From positions 882,713-946,712 of the forward strand of contig BCIV01000009.1 in NCBI GenBank assembly GCA_001600055.1: a stretch of 64,000 nucleotides of DNA. The letters are read 5' to 3'. The notes beneath the pieces are model-generated. The model was not told the origin of the DNA and ran no database searches. It was given only the letters and a program-made list of their open reading frames with translations. Source of the DNA: Filobasidium wieringae. Lineage: Eukaryota > Basidiomycota > Tremellomycetes > Filobasidiales > Filobasidiaceae. The position numbers and the translations under genes are program-made. Shown here piece by piece: positions 21,327 through 31,950 of this stretch; position 1 is the first letter of the stretch, and each line of letters starts with the position of its first letter.

Positions 21327-22883
21327 ATGATCGGACTACTACAATACCTCGCCATCTCTCCACTCATTTTGGGTTCAATCCTCCTTTCCGTGAGTCATGT
21401 CCGCACACTCTCTCTTGTCATTCAGACTAACGGTTCAACTCTTCTATCAACTCCGATCAGTCCACACCCGCCTCAGCCTCCCTCTCCCAACCCCGTTCTC
21501 ACCCCGCCCTAGCTCGTCGACTCCGTAATCAAGGACAATTCGAACACGTCAAGAAGGACATCAAGGCCAAGTCCGGTAACAAGAGGATCAGGAGGAGAGG
21601 CGATGGGTCCACCTGTCGAGTCAGACCCGGTCAACAGAGCGCCAGTGTCAGCGCTGCTACAGCTAGTGCGACAGAGGCTACCGCTTCTGCCACTCAGGTC
21701 TGGTCCAGCGTCGCCGCTTCCGCAGCGGTCACCGACTCTGTGACTCAGATCTGGTCTTCCTCCGAACCCACTCCGGTCGCTTCCAGCGTCTGGTCCGCTA
21801 CGTCCGCCTCCAGCACTTGGGTAGCTCCTACCACTTCCGCCGCCGCCACTTCTCCCAACGTTGGGACGGGAGCGACGATGAATACTGGCTCTCCCTTGGG
21901 TATCGCTTGGCCTAACGGGGACTGGGCTGCTCCCGGGGATGTCAACTTTATCGGAAACTATGTAGGAAACAGGGGAAGTTGGTATTACGATTGGCACTAC
22001 ACTGGATGCTCTAAAGCGTGAGTTCCTCGAGATCCTTGTCATATCACTCTGTCCCTAATAGTTTTTCCCTGCGCCGTTTCTCCCAGTGACGCATTGGGCC
22101 TGGAATACGTCCCTATGATGTGGGGTTCGAAGGATGCTAATGACGATTTCGTAAACTCTCAATCCTCATGGCCATCCACGACCTCGCACGTCCTCTTCTT
22201 CAACGAACCCGAGATCGGTTCTCAATCCCAAATCTCCGCATCCGATTCGGTCGCTTATTGGAAACAATACATGAGTCCCCTCAAAACTAAAGGGTATAGG
22301 ATCGGGATGGCTGCCGTGACGAGTGGACCGGCTGGGTTGCAGTGGTTGAAGGACTTTAGGAGCGCTTGTCAGGAATGTTGGGACGAGGCGGATTTCGTAC
22401 CTTTGCATTATTATTATACTAGTGTGAGTGGCAGGCTCGGGGAGGTCGTGTTGGTTCGGAGAAAGGAAAACTGATCAGGATCCTTTCCCCACTCGCTCGC
22501 TCGACTCTACAGGCCGAGGACTTCCAAACTTACGTCACCAAGTTCCACAACGAGGTCCAAAAACCTCTCTGGGTGACCGAATACGCCTGTCAGAACTTTA
22601 ACAACGGCGCTCAATGTACATGGGACGAGACGATGGATTTCCACTACCAGATGTCCGCCTGGTTCGACGCTCAGGACTACGTCGAGAGGTATTCCCCGTT
22701 CGGAGCGATGAAGGAGATGCAAGGGGTCAACGAGATGAACAGGTTGATGGATGCCGGTGGAGCCATCACAGATTTGGGTAAATGGGTGAGTACCGCGAGT
22801 GTGTGGGCAGGGGAAAGGTAGGGAGTGGAAGACTGATGAGGGATCTGGGTTTGAACGTTTTATAGTACATCTACAGCTCTTAG
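21327..22883 (+). CDS. Secreted GH128 (Asl1-like) beta-1,3-glucanase
   Basis: Glycoside hydrolase family 128, expected to cut beta-1,3-glucan in fungal walls. Exon 1 encodes a hydrophobic signal sequence (LLQYLAISPLILGSILLS). A basic region with possible Kex2-type sites (NKRIRRRGDG) and a Ser/Thr/Ala-rich, probably O-glycosylated linker follow. The catalytic domain starts at about 21880 with GSPLGIAWPNGDW. It continues WYYDWHYTGCSKA, LEYVPMMWG and HVLFFNEPEIGSQSQIS, whose Glu is the likely acid/base. Then come VPLHYYYTS and PLWVTEYACQNF, whose Glu is the likely nucleophile. The last exon adds only YIYSS before the stop. Five exons. The domain is complete and the family assignment is firm; the wall substrate is an inference from the family. 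Confidence 0.9.
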
Positions 22884-24035
22884 GCGAAGGACCCTGGACT
22901 TTGGTTCATACCCTCTATTGCTCGGTCAATAGGATCTCTTCCTATACGTCTTTCACGGTTTTTTTTTACAATCATTTTCTTCGGGGACGATCCTCTTCTG
23001 GCCCGGTCGCTTTGATAGGAGATCGTCCTCGTACGACCCGGATCGTTCTCTTTGTTCTTTTTGATGATTTAACGATTATATATGTTTCATATCCTAGTGT
23101 TTCTCTGTCGGATTACGACTTGTCATCCGTTCTCGCCTCGAACTACTACGTTGACAAAGACTGTTTGATTAAGAATATGACTCAGCCTAGATTGCGAATC
23201 GCTGACGATTCTTGGTCATTGGCCTTCTCTTCTCATTGCTCATCATCATCTTCAGGGACACAACAAAGACGGCCCGGCGGTAAAAGGTACCCGAGTATCC
23301 ATGGTAGGCTTGGAAGAGGCTTTGTGAGTGAAAGGTCCGTTGGGAAATTTCGGTCCCGGGCGGGGATCAGAGACTTGCAGACCGTACCGTACTCTCTTCT
23401 CAAATGGTCACCTAGTATAGCCAGTACACCGGTTTTGGGTTTTACAACCAACGTGGTCTTACGTGGCTCGAGGAATCACTCGAACGTTCACCCGCACGTT
23501 TGGCGGTTGTAAATCACCCGTTTGTTATCGTCGATATACCCAAGCATTGTCCGACTTTGTGGACCTCGGCGTCAGATGGCGTCGATCACCTTTGGTCCGA
23601 CCGTTTCACCCCGCCAGGTCACACAGCGTCATTCCAAGCGGTTTCGAATATGGTCTCGCACCAGTTCCCAGTTCCGGAGAATTCATGTCGCGTGCGCATG
23701 TCTGGATGACGATTAAGGTTCGGATTGGGAAACTCGCGTGCCAGTCGAAACATGGCTGACAGACGCCCCGAGGCGCTGATCGAAAGGTGAAACGGACGAT
23801 TCGAACCACAATTGCCACCATAATCACCCGGGGGGAAGGTCTGGTCTTGCGGACTATCTTCCACGAGCTTGTGGTTAGCGTCATTGTGGAATGATCGTTA
23901 GGTAGGGCAGGCACCCACGATCATCGTTCATGTCTCTCGTCCGTTAAGCGACCCTCATTATATAAAGTGAAGCATGATGGGGAAGATTCCAGCGCTGGCC
24001 TGCTACCATGGGTCTCCGTTCGACAGATATCCGAA
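22884..24035. other. Intergenic region: 3' flank of GH128 and promoter of the CPL1-domain gene
   Basis: 1.15 kb crossed by many overlapping short open frames on both strands with no recognisable protein. The TATA box at 23959-23966 belongs to the next gene. Confidence 0.55.
23959..23966 (+). promoter_or_regulatory. TATA box of the CPL1-domain gene
   Basis: TATATAAA, 70 bases before the ATG at 24036. It argues against the in-frame upstream ATG at about 23973, which would sit too close to it. Confidence 0.5.
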
Positions 24036-26447
24036 ATGACAGCTTTTCCTGCGCTACTGTGTTTTCTTCTGATTCTCAACTTCGCGCCGTCGTACGCGCA
24101 AGCTGGGATCAACATTTGGGATTGCGTCAATAGCGTCAGAACCACTGCGACCAAATACGATTCAGCTAGTACAGATGGAAGCGTGTTCGCTCCTAGTTTT
24201 ACATATGACAAGACAGGTCGGTCGGAAAGTATGGAGAAGAGTACTGGAACTAAGCTGACGCGCGTAACGTCGATCAGCTTGTCTGGGCATCAATTACCTG
24301 TACATGGATCTAGTCAAAGACGATGGGTCGATTACGATCAACTGCAAGAGGTAAGGGTCATAGCGAAACACTACATCTAGAGTCGTACACCCATGCTCTC
24401 TTGTTGCTTAGCGGATATCCGTTCTCCTCGGGATTCGGTAGAGGTACCTTCACCGTCAATTGCAATCAAGCGAAGTCAGTTTGGCCCACCTTAACTTGAT
24501 AACGGATTGATCTAACGTCTGGAAATCACACAGAGGAAGCATTCCTTCAGGAAATTATGCCTTTCAACTGAAAGTCACTGGCACTCTCCTCGTATCGCTG
24601 CCGTACGCGACCAACACCATTGGACCTTATCCGGTATGTTCCATACTCGCGCCAGGTAAACTACTCTAGGCTGATTGTACCTGTTGAAACAGTTTACTCA
24701 CAGTGATAAGCCGGATATCAACCAGGTAGCTTGTGCCGCTTCATTCGATATTCCCAACTTCGCAACTTCCCTCTCAACCAATCCAGGCTCTATCCTTTCG
24801 TTGACCGCCAAGTGGTCACCTCAATGTGAGCTTACAATTACAGCGTTCCCCTTGCCGTGCCTCATACCAAATTCTACATGCAGATTGCGATGCGGGATGG
24901 ACATTCACTCCAAAGCTGGCAGATTGTTGGTGGTGGAATTATTATTCGTGCACGTCGTGAGTATCGCGTAGTTTGGATCCACTGCTTCGGGCTAAACGCT
25001 GGCCGTTTTCCAGGCTCACACTTGGAACCGCGGGAAGCGGAGTATTTCAGTGTTCTGGACTGAAATCGTAAGAACTCGATAGCGTCTAGTCCGTTTGTTT
25101 GGGATATTGACGTGGTTTCCATATACAGAACGGGCGCAGTGCCGAGAAGAGCATGTATGTAGTTGACGCACATCCACAGCACTTTGTTTCTGACTCGTTG
25201 CCTTACAGATGAGGTGTCTGTGGTCTTGACTGATCGATATTCGAAGCAATATGCCGGACCCCTGATTGATGCAGTGGCAGGTCTCTTGACGGCATTAACC
25301 CCTAGCGTCAGCGCGTCAGTCTCAAATACAGGATCGGGTGCAGCAGATTGTGCCGATTCGCTCCAATGGACAGACTTGGTGTCAACCCCAGGGAAGAGTG
25401 CTGGATACACATTCAACTTTTACAACTTTGGACAAGCTACCCAGGCCACTTCAGACACTCTGTCAACCAAGTCGGTATCTCCAGCTCTGGCTGGTGCGAC
25501 TCACAGAGCTGATGCATGTCTGACTCTCTACAGTATCGCCTTCTCTGAAGCGTGTATGGGTTATTCCATCGCCACTAACGTTGTATCGCCTTCTGGTGCT
25601 TGGGTTGGATGCGATCCGTATGTCTGATCATCCATGCCGAGGGTCTCGGGCTGATTTGCGTTGCTCCAGCATTCAAACTATACAAAACGTCAAATCGTCG
25701 ACTATCAACTGCGGAGAGGCGTGAGTCGTATGATTTTATATTCTGAAAGCTTTGGCTGATCCGTGAACGAAAAACAGGTCCAAGTTTGCGTCGGGCAAGG
25801 GTTGTGCGTCTGAGATCACCGATCTCGTCCATCACGTGGTTGCAGCTAACACCTTGATCCACAGACTACTTCTCATCGACGATTGACTGGGAAGAGATGT
25901 CTCGAAAACGCCAATATCGGAAGATTACCAAAAGAGATTCCGCCACTGCCGATTCGCCGACTTTCAACATCGCAACGAACAGCACAGCCAGTCAAGCGGC
26001 CCGAAAACGAAAGAGAGCTGAAATAGAAGGTAGATTAAAGCTGGTCTGCGCTCGGGGCTCGGTTGCATGTCCAGTAGGAAAATCGATGTCGCGCTTTGAG
26101 GTGAGTACCAACGTTGCGGACCCCAGATTAGTGACTGATGTGTGTACCTTCAGTGTATCGATACCAATTCCAACCTGGATAGCTGCGGTGGTTGCCCAGA
26201 CACACCTGGCTCCCAAGATTGCGGAAGCATCCGTGGTGTGAGAAACGTAGAATGCCACTCAGGGCGTTGCAAAGGTGAGGCCACGCTTGTCACCTCGATG
26301 TCGAAAACGAGCTGGGCTCACGCGTATCTTGTAGTCCTTCAATGTAACAGAGGATACACTATCGCCTCGAATGGCACGACCTGCCTTGATGCAACCTCAT
26401 CCGAAAAATCGTATTGGCGACGCATGATTGGAGAGGGTTCACTCTAA
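24036..26447 (+). CDS. Secreted cysteine-rich protein with a C-terminal CPL1-like domain
   Basis: Begins with a signal peptide (MTAFPALLCFLLILNFAPSY, then AQA). The extracellular part is assembled from about a dozen small exons. Pieces that join in frame include TACLGINYLYMDLVKDDGSI, PFSSGFGRGTFTVNC, YCDAGWTFTPKLADCWWWN, AYEVSVVLTDRYSKQYAGP and CADSLQWTDLVSTPGKSAG. Near the end lies a basic stretch (RKRKRAEIEGRL). After it comes the Cys-rich CPL1-like module: LVCARGSVACPVG, then CIDTNSNLDSCGGCP, QDCGSIRGVRNVECHSG and CNRGYTIASNGTTC. This domain is found in basidiomycete secreted proteins, among them Cryptococcus Cpl1. The basic stretch could be a processing site releasing the domain. One internal junction near 25800-25866 is uncertain (a GTTGTG donor restores the frame). 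The function is not known from sequence. Confidence 0.75.
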
Positions 26448-26614
26448 GAGGAAACGGATAAACACACATAGAGTCACGAAAAATCAAGAATAATACCAAT
26501 ATAATTGTAGATAGAGTGTAATGTGCCATATAACCTAAGCACCGCAAAGGGAACATAATTAAGCCTATTACATTGTACATCCCGAAGACGAAATCAAATG
26601 AATGTGACAACACC

Positions 26615-29556
26615 TCATGGTTGCCGCCCCACGAAGATCAAAGAAGACTCCGTATGGGGTTTCTCTCCTGCCTGCTCTAGAATTATCTCCAGCGTCGAGT
26701 AGGCGGACTTTGTGATGACGGGTACATCCCACCGACACCCGATGACCGAGCTTTCCGAGTTCTCCTCCATAGCGTCCGACTTGACTAAAGATCCTGCAAT
26801 CTTTCTGCCCTCGTATCGTAAGGTGAAGATCGGACCGCTGGTGTCTGCCAGCTTATCGGTCGTCCTGAGATGAGCAACAACCTCCAACCGAGTAGATTCG
26901 TGCTTGATGCTCGTCGAATGACAAGTAACCCCTCTCATGTTGTTCAATTGGACGGTTTTCATCTTTTTCCCAGAGGAGGCAGTGGGTTGCCTGATGGCAG
27001 CATCGAACGAGAAATCGAACGAACGTATAAGAGGTACAGGCGGTAAGGGTCGTCGAACCATGGGCGTCGATGGAGCCGGAGCACGAGGTACCAAAGGAGC
27101 CGGTGTTTGTCTCGGTGCAGGAGCCGGTATTTGTGCAGGTCGTGGGGACGCTCCTTTCACGTCCGGCGAGTACATCAGGATAGTTTGAGCTGGACGAGCC
27201 TGTGGTACGGGTGTCTGAGGGGAGTGAAGTGAAGTTCGCAAGCCAGTTGATACTCCGGGTAACGGGTTGGCAGGGTTCGCACGGCCCACAGGAGCCGGCA
27301 CAGCGAGTAGAGAAGGCGAAGGAGCGGAGGGTGGAACCGTTCGAGCTGGCGTGCTTGGTACAGTTGGACGAGCAGGTGTGGGAGGGGGCATTGGCCTAGG
27401 CAGTGGAGCCACCACGGGTGTTGCTACGGGTTGCAGAGAAGGTGTAGGTTTCTGCACTTGCGGAGGGGGCTTACTGTTCCCGATTGGAGGCGTCGGTACA
27501 GGTTTAGGAGCAGGAGTAAGTCCATTACTAGTGACCCTCTTCATGAGCGGTGCTTTGGGCGTATCGGGCTGCGACACAGGAGCCTTGAAATGCAACCTCG
27601 GACTAGGAGCTGCCAGAGGTGTCGCGACTTGAGGGGAAGCAGGAGCCGGAGTAGAAGCCTCCGGGGTAGGTCTCAGATTGAGCTTGATCTTGGGTCCCCC
27701 CGAAGGCGTAGAGACGGGTTGACCGTTATCGATCGGTCCACCCGCTTGAGCGAATTTAGGTTTCGTACCCATCTTCTCATGACCCTCCCTCACGATCGTA
27801 TTAGCGATTTTCTATCCCAAGTCGTAAAACCATGATCCATGAGCCCAAATAGCTCAGACGAAGCTTGTAAAGACGTACCTCGATCTCCTCGGCATTCCGA
27901 TAAACCACACTATCCGGCTCGTTGTAAAACCGCGCGTTATCGCACATCAACTTGACATCTTTCCCCCAATCCTCCAAATCCAAGTATTTCTCCTTCTCCG
28001 CCTTGTTCTGTCGTGCGAAAAGGTTTCAGTCCTTGGATCCACATCAGAGGATGGATGAGAAAAAGGAAAGACTCACTCTGATCTCTTTCAGGCTGATGGG
28101 CTGTTTGATGAAAAGGTAATAGTCCGAATAATCTTTCTTACTCGGGAGAGTCATGAAGAATGCGGCCAAATTCCTAGGTTCTTCCCTGGAACGGCATCGT
28201 ATTCAAATCAGCCACCTAGCAATCTCATTACTTGAGAAAGAGAGTGGAAGGCAACTCACGTCCCATCCGGATGAGTGGCCATCTCCAACCTCCTGATCCC
28301 AGCCCTAACAACCTCCCCCAAACTCACTTCCTGCTTCTCCTTCTCCTCCTTCGCAACGGAGTCCGACTTGCCAGTCTCATCCACCTTGATCCTCTTCCGG
28401 GTCCGTTTTTTACCCTCGTCCTCTGACCCTACGCCAGGTTCCGTCGGCTCGACCTTGGGAGCGAGGAGGGAAGGGACGATGATGCTCTCTTCGATTTGTT
28501 CTTGAGCGAAAAGGGATTTGGTCAGGCGCTGTGAGTGAGGAGAGAAGGGGCTGGTTAGATTGATTTGCGTAGGGAAGGGAACGGGATGGAGAGGGAGAGA
28601 GGGGACATACGTGGAGTTTCTGAGCATCTTTGAATATTCCTGATTCTTTTTGATTATCTGTTCGTTCGTACGAAGAATCAGTAATCAGAAAGACGAGGAA
28701 CCGGGATGATCACGAAGAAGAAGAAGACCAAAAGGAACACTCACATCGTTTCGCATTACTCCAAATAAGATCGAAATCCTTCTTGACCTCTTCGATATTA
28801 CTATAACCTTTATACTCTTCCCCCTCCCCTGTTGTTCCAGCTTGAGAGGTTCCTTCAAGATTAGGTGCAGCCGGAGCAGGGGTGGAGGAGGTAGATGTAG
28901 AAGATGTATTCAACTTGATCTTGATCTTTGTCCCGTTATTCCCCGTCGACGACTTGTTGAGCCCCGGAGTGGCGGAGGTGGAAGGGGGGACGACACCGGG
29001 GGGAGAGAGGGAGGAGAAGGTTTGTTTGAGTTTATCGTGTACGATCTCTAGGGAAGTTGGGTGTTTGATTAGGGTGTAGTAGTCTTGGAAGAGACGTTTG
29101 TTGGGGAGACGAATGAATTCGGAGGCTAGGTTTCGGCCCCTGTTATAAGGTTAGTAGTAAGAATGAGCGGTCAGATAAAATGGGAGATATGGGAGTTGGT
29201 GCAAGGAGATGGGAAACTTACTCCGAGTCTTGTTCGTACATGACAGCATCGTAGACTTCCATCCCTTTCACTCTTGCATACTCCTTCTTCGCTTCATCCT
29301 CTGTCCCATTTCCTGCCGTATTCCCCTGACCCCCCACCTTCTCGTCCGCAACAAGCGAAGGAGATCTGCGCCGCTTCAGACTCCTCCCTCCCTCCGTCCC
29401 TGAGGAAACGAGGATATTACCCGGATCCACATCGAGGCGTTTCTTCCGAAGCTTATTGGATGTCTGATCGGGAGGTTGGGTGGAGGAGGATGCGATGGCG
29501 TTGGAGGGGTTGCTGGGAGCGTCACCATTCAAGTTTCGTGTTGAACGGGTCGCCAT
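26615..29556 (-). CDS. RSC4: Tandem bromodomain chromatin-remodelling subunit (RSC4-like)
   Basis: Two bromodomains read right to left. The first carries MEVYDAVMYEQDSE, then NLASEFIRLPNKRLFQDYY and LIKHPTSLEIVHDKL, ending EVKKDFDLIWSNAKR. The second carries EPRNLAAFFMTLPSKKDYSD, YYLFIKQPISLKEI and LMCDNARFYNEPDSVVYRNA. Asn at the ends of these helices (WSNAKR, FYNEPD) would contact acetyl-lysine. A long Pro-rich, probably disordered segment (27780-27020) follows, and then a conserved-looking C-terminal block (LNNMRGVTCHSTSIKH ... CRWDVPVITKSAYSTLEIIL). Two bromodomains plus a separate C-terminal domain is the layout of Rsc4 in the RSC nucleosome-remodelling complex. Another tandem-bromodomain factor is the alternative. 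It is divergent from the PARP-finger gene. Confidence 0.75.
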
Positions 29557-30067
29557 TGCTGTTTATGATTCTTGTTGACCTTTGTTCGTTCACTCTTGAT
29601 CAAAACGCTTCGTTCGGTTTCAGTCAGGTTTGTTTCCCTTGCGCGCGCGAATCTCGACCGTACAGCACCGGACCAAGTCTCTTCAAACGGTATTCCTGTT
29701 CTTCTAAGCCAAACCAGTCGGTCGAGTGAGTGAGACTATTTATTTGACGCTTGGAAATGACCGAAATGAGCTCCTTTTGACCTGGATTTCCGACCTTTTT
29801 TGTCGAATTGCAGTAATCAACCGCGAGTCGCGTCCAAATGAACCGTCGGATTGTGAAAACGCATAGACACATTGTACCGCTAAATATGATAACGCATCAG
29901 AGAAAGATGACATCAGATAAGTAAACAAACGAGATGATTCAACTCGGTTTTCTCCTATTTTGACATTCCTCGAATCGTCAAGTACAACCTCACATCCAGT
30001 TATCCCAGGGGTCCGTACTCTACCGACTATAGCTCAAACCTAATATCCATCCAACCCGCCTCTCACG
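29557..30067. promoter_or_regulatory. Divergent promoter region between the bromodomain and PARP-finger genes
   Basis: 511 bases between two divergent chromatin-related genes. No gene and no clear TATA box seen. Confidence 0.5.
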
Positions 30068-31815
30068 ATGCCCTACCGATTAGAAGAGACGACAAACGCA
30101 AGGCGACAATGTAACGGTCCCAAACCATGTAAAGGGACAAAGATCCCCAAGGGAGAAGCCGTATTCGGGACTTGGGTGGCATTCAAAGATGCTGGAAGCT
30201 TGTGAGTCTTTGAAGTTCTATGTATCGTTTGAGTTGTGACGGTAAAATGCCGGAAGGGGTGATGAACGATATCGAAAGAGTGGGAGTGCAGTAACGGACG
30301 GCGTTGACTTGACGTTGACTCTTGTTTCATAGTAAATGGCGTCATCTAGCCTGTATGACGTGAGTCCCACCAATCTCTCTCCACTCAAAGACCTTGCTTT
30401 TGCTTACTCGCACTTCCTATTCTCGCTCCATATCGACTCCCCCTTCGAACTCGAAAACACGTACGCTCTGCACCAACGGACGAACGGCCAAATAGTCCCA
30501 AGGTCATTCAGAATTTGAAGAACGATTTCCCTGATGCTTCAGAGGTGGATGGGTTTGAGGAATTAACGTTAGTCCCCTCCCATCCTTTTTAGTGAGATAT
30601 CACTGTACATCCCGATCTCATCCTCGATAAATCTGTCCGGATCGGGAACATCCTCCACTTGAACGTTCAAATTTGACCTCCGTCTCCATCTCCACTCTCA
30701 TTCCGCATATACCGCACATAACGCTCGTCAACCAGCCCAGAAAGCCAAGCTAGATTCAAAAAATACTTCGAGGACGAATCAATCCCCTCCGAAGACCTAC
30801 CCGAATCCGCCATTCCCAAATCAGACCCCGAGGGCGAGGGCGAGGCCGATGACGGCGCCGAGGGCGAGAAGAAGAAGAAAGCGGCCCCTAAGAAGAAGGT
30901 CAGTCTTGTTCCCTACAGTGAAACTATATCCGCTTGGCTCACTCGATTTGGGAAACTCACGTAGGCTAAGAAGGACGAGGGTGAGGAGGAAGTGAAACCC
31001 AAGAAGAAAGCACCCATCAAGAAAAAGGTAAGCTATTTTATCTTCTTTTTTTCCACTTGACCCGTCTTCTGGTGAACCTTCGAACTAAGGGATTCCTCTT
31101 TGGCGATCAGGCTAAGAAGGATGAGAGCGATCTGGATGTATCGGAGGAAGAGAAACCTAAGAAAAAAGCGCCGGCGAAGAGGAAGGTCAGTACCATCTCC
31201 CTCATCATCCCTTAATTCTGAAACACCTTATTCAACCTCTCCTCCCCACCTTTGTGCTGTCAGGCGAAGAAGGAAGAAAGCGACGTAGATTCGGCGGAGG
31301 ATGAAAAACCAGCCAAGAAGGCCAAGGTGGGTTTCATCTCTGGTGTAATGATTCCCGAGATGAAGAGAATACTGAGCATCGATTCTGTTCAGACTGCACC
31401 TAAGACACCCGCTCGGGCTGGACGATCGGTCAGTATTCCCTTGTCTTCTCATGGAACCAAAACGGAGCAAGTACTGACCCTCGTTTGATACGATCACGTT
31501 TAGACCGCGACGAAGAAGAGCTTGAAGGAGGTATCGGATGAGGAGAGCGACGCGGAGGTCAGTGATATGAGCGAGAAAGTCCAACCCAAGGCGAAAAAGG
31601 GAGCGGTTCAGAAAAAGGTGGGTTCGATTCGTTCGGAATCCAAGTGGTATCAGCGTGGTTTATAGCGATCGGTTTGGATAGGCACCTGCTTCGAAGAGCA
31701 AGAAGGTTGACGAAGAGGACAAGGATGTGCCTGTGAGTTGACTTTCCCTGAGGTTTCATGTGCAGTACGCTGACTTGATCTGATCTTGCTACAGGAATGG
31801 TCGGATAGCGATTAG
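30068..31815 (+). CDS. PARP-type zinc-finger protein with lysine-rich repeat tail
   Basis: The N-terminus is a PARP-type zinc finger. Exon 1 reads RRQCNGPKPCKGTKIPKGEA and FGTWVAFKDAGSF. Exon 2 completes KWRHLACMT, supplying the His and third Cys of the CCHC site. This finger recognises DNA breaks in PARP1 and ligase III. No PARP catalytic domain is present. The rest, PKVIQNLKNDFPDASEVDGF then PESQARFKKYFEDESIP, leads into an acidic-then-lysine-rich tail. The tail is built from short phase-0 exons, three of which start with AKK and repeat the same plan (30965-31027, 31111-31185, 31264-31326). It ends EWSDSD. The tail resembles histone H1 or HMG tails and should bind DNA or chromatin. A nuclear DNA-damage or architectural protein is inferred. 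Confidence 0.82.
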
Positions 31816-31950
31816 AAAACAATATACAGGGTCATGAAGAAACATTCTCCCTAGAGGAGCTCAGTATCAAGGTCAGGTCCATCAAATTACGTCGCGATCC
31901 TTTCCAGTAAATCCTTGTAACATGTATTCAGCGTACAACAGCCGAGGCCC

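Noticed and set aside
21509..22042. A 177-codon minus-strand frame opposite the GH128 gene
   Set aside because: Antisense to the Ser/Thr-rich linker and catalytic start of the glucanase. No independent protein features.
22799..23512. A 237-codon plus-strand frame after the GH128 gene
   Set aside because: It begins inside the last intron of the glucanase and has no recognisable content. Treated as 3' flank.
24874..25416. A 180-codon minus-strand frame inside the CPL1-domain gene
   Set aside because: It lies opposite several exons that join in frame into a Cys-rich secreted protein.
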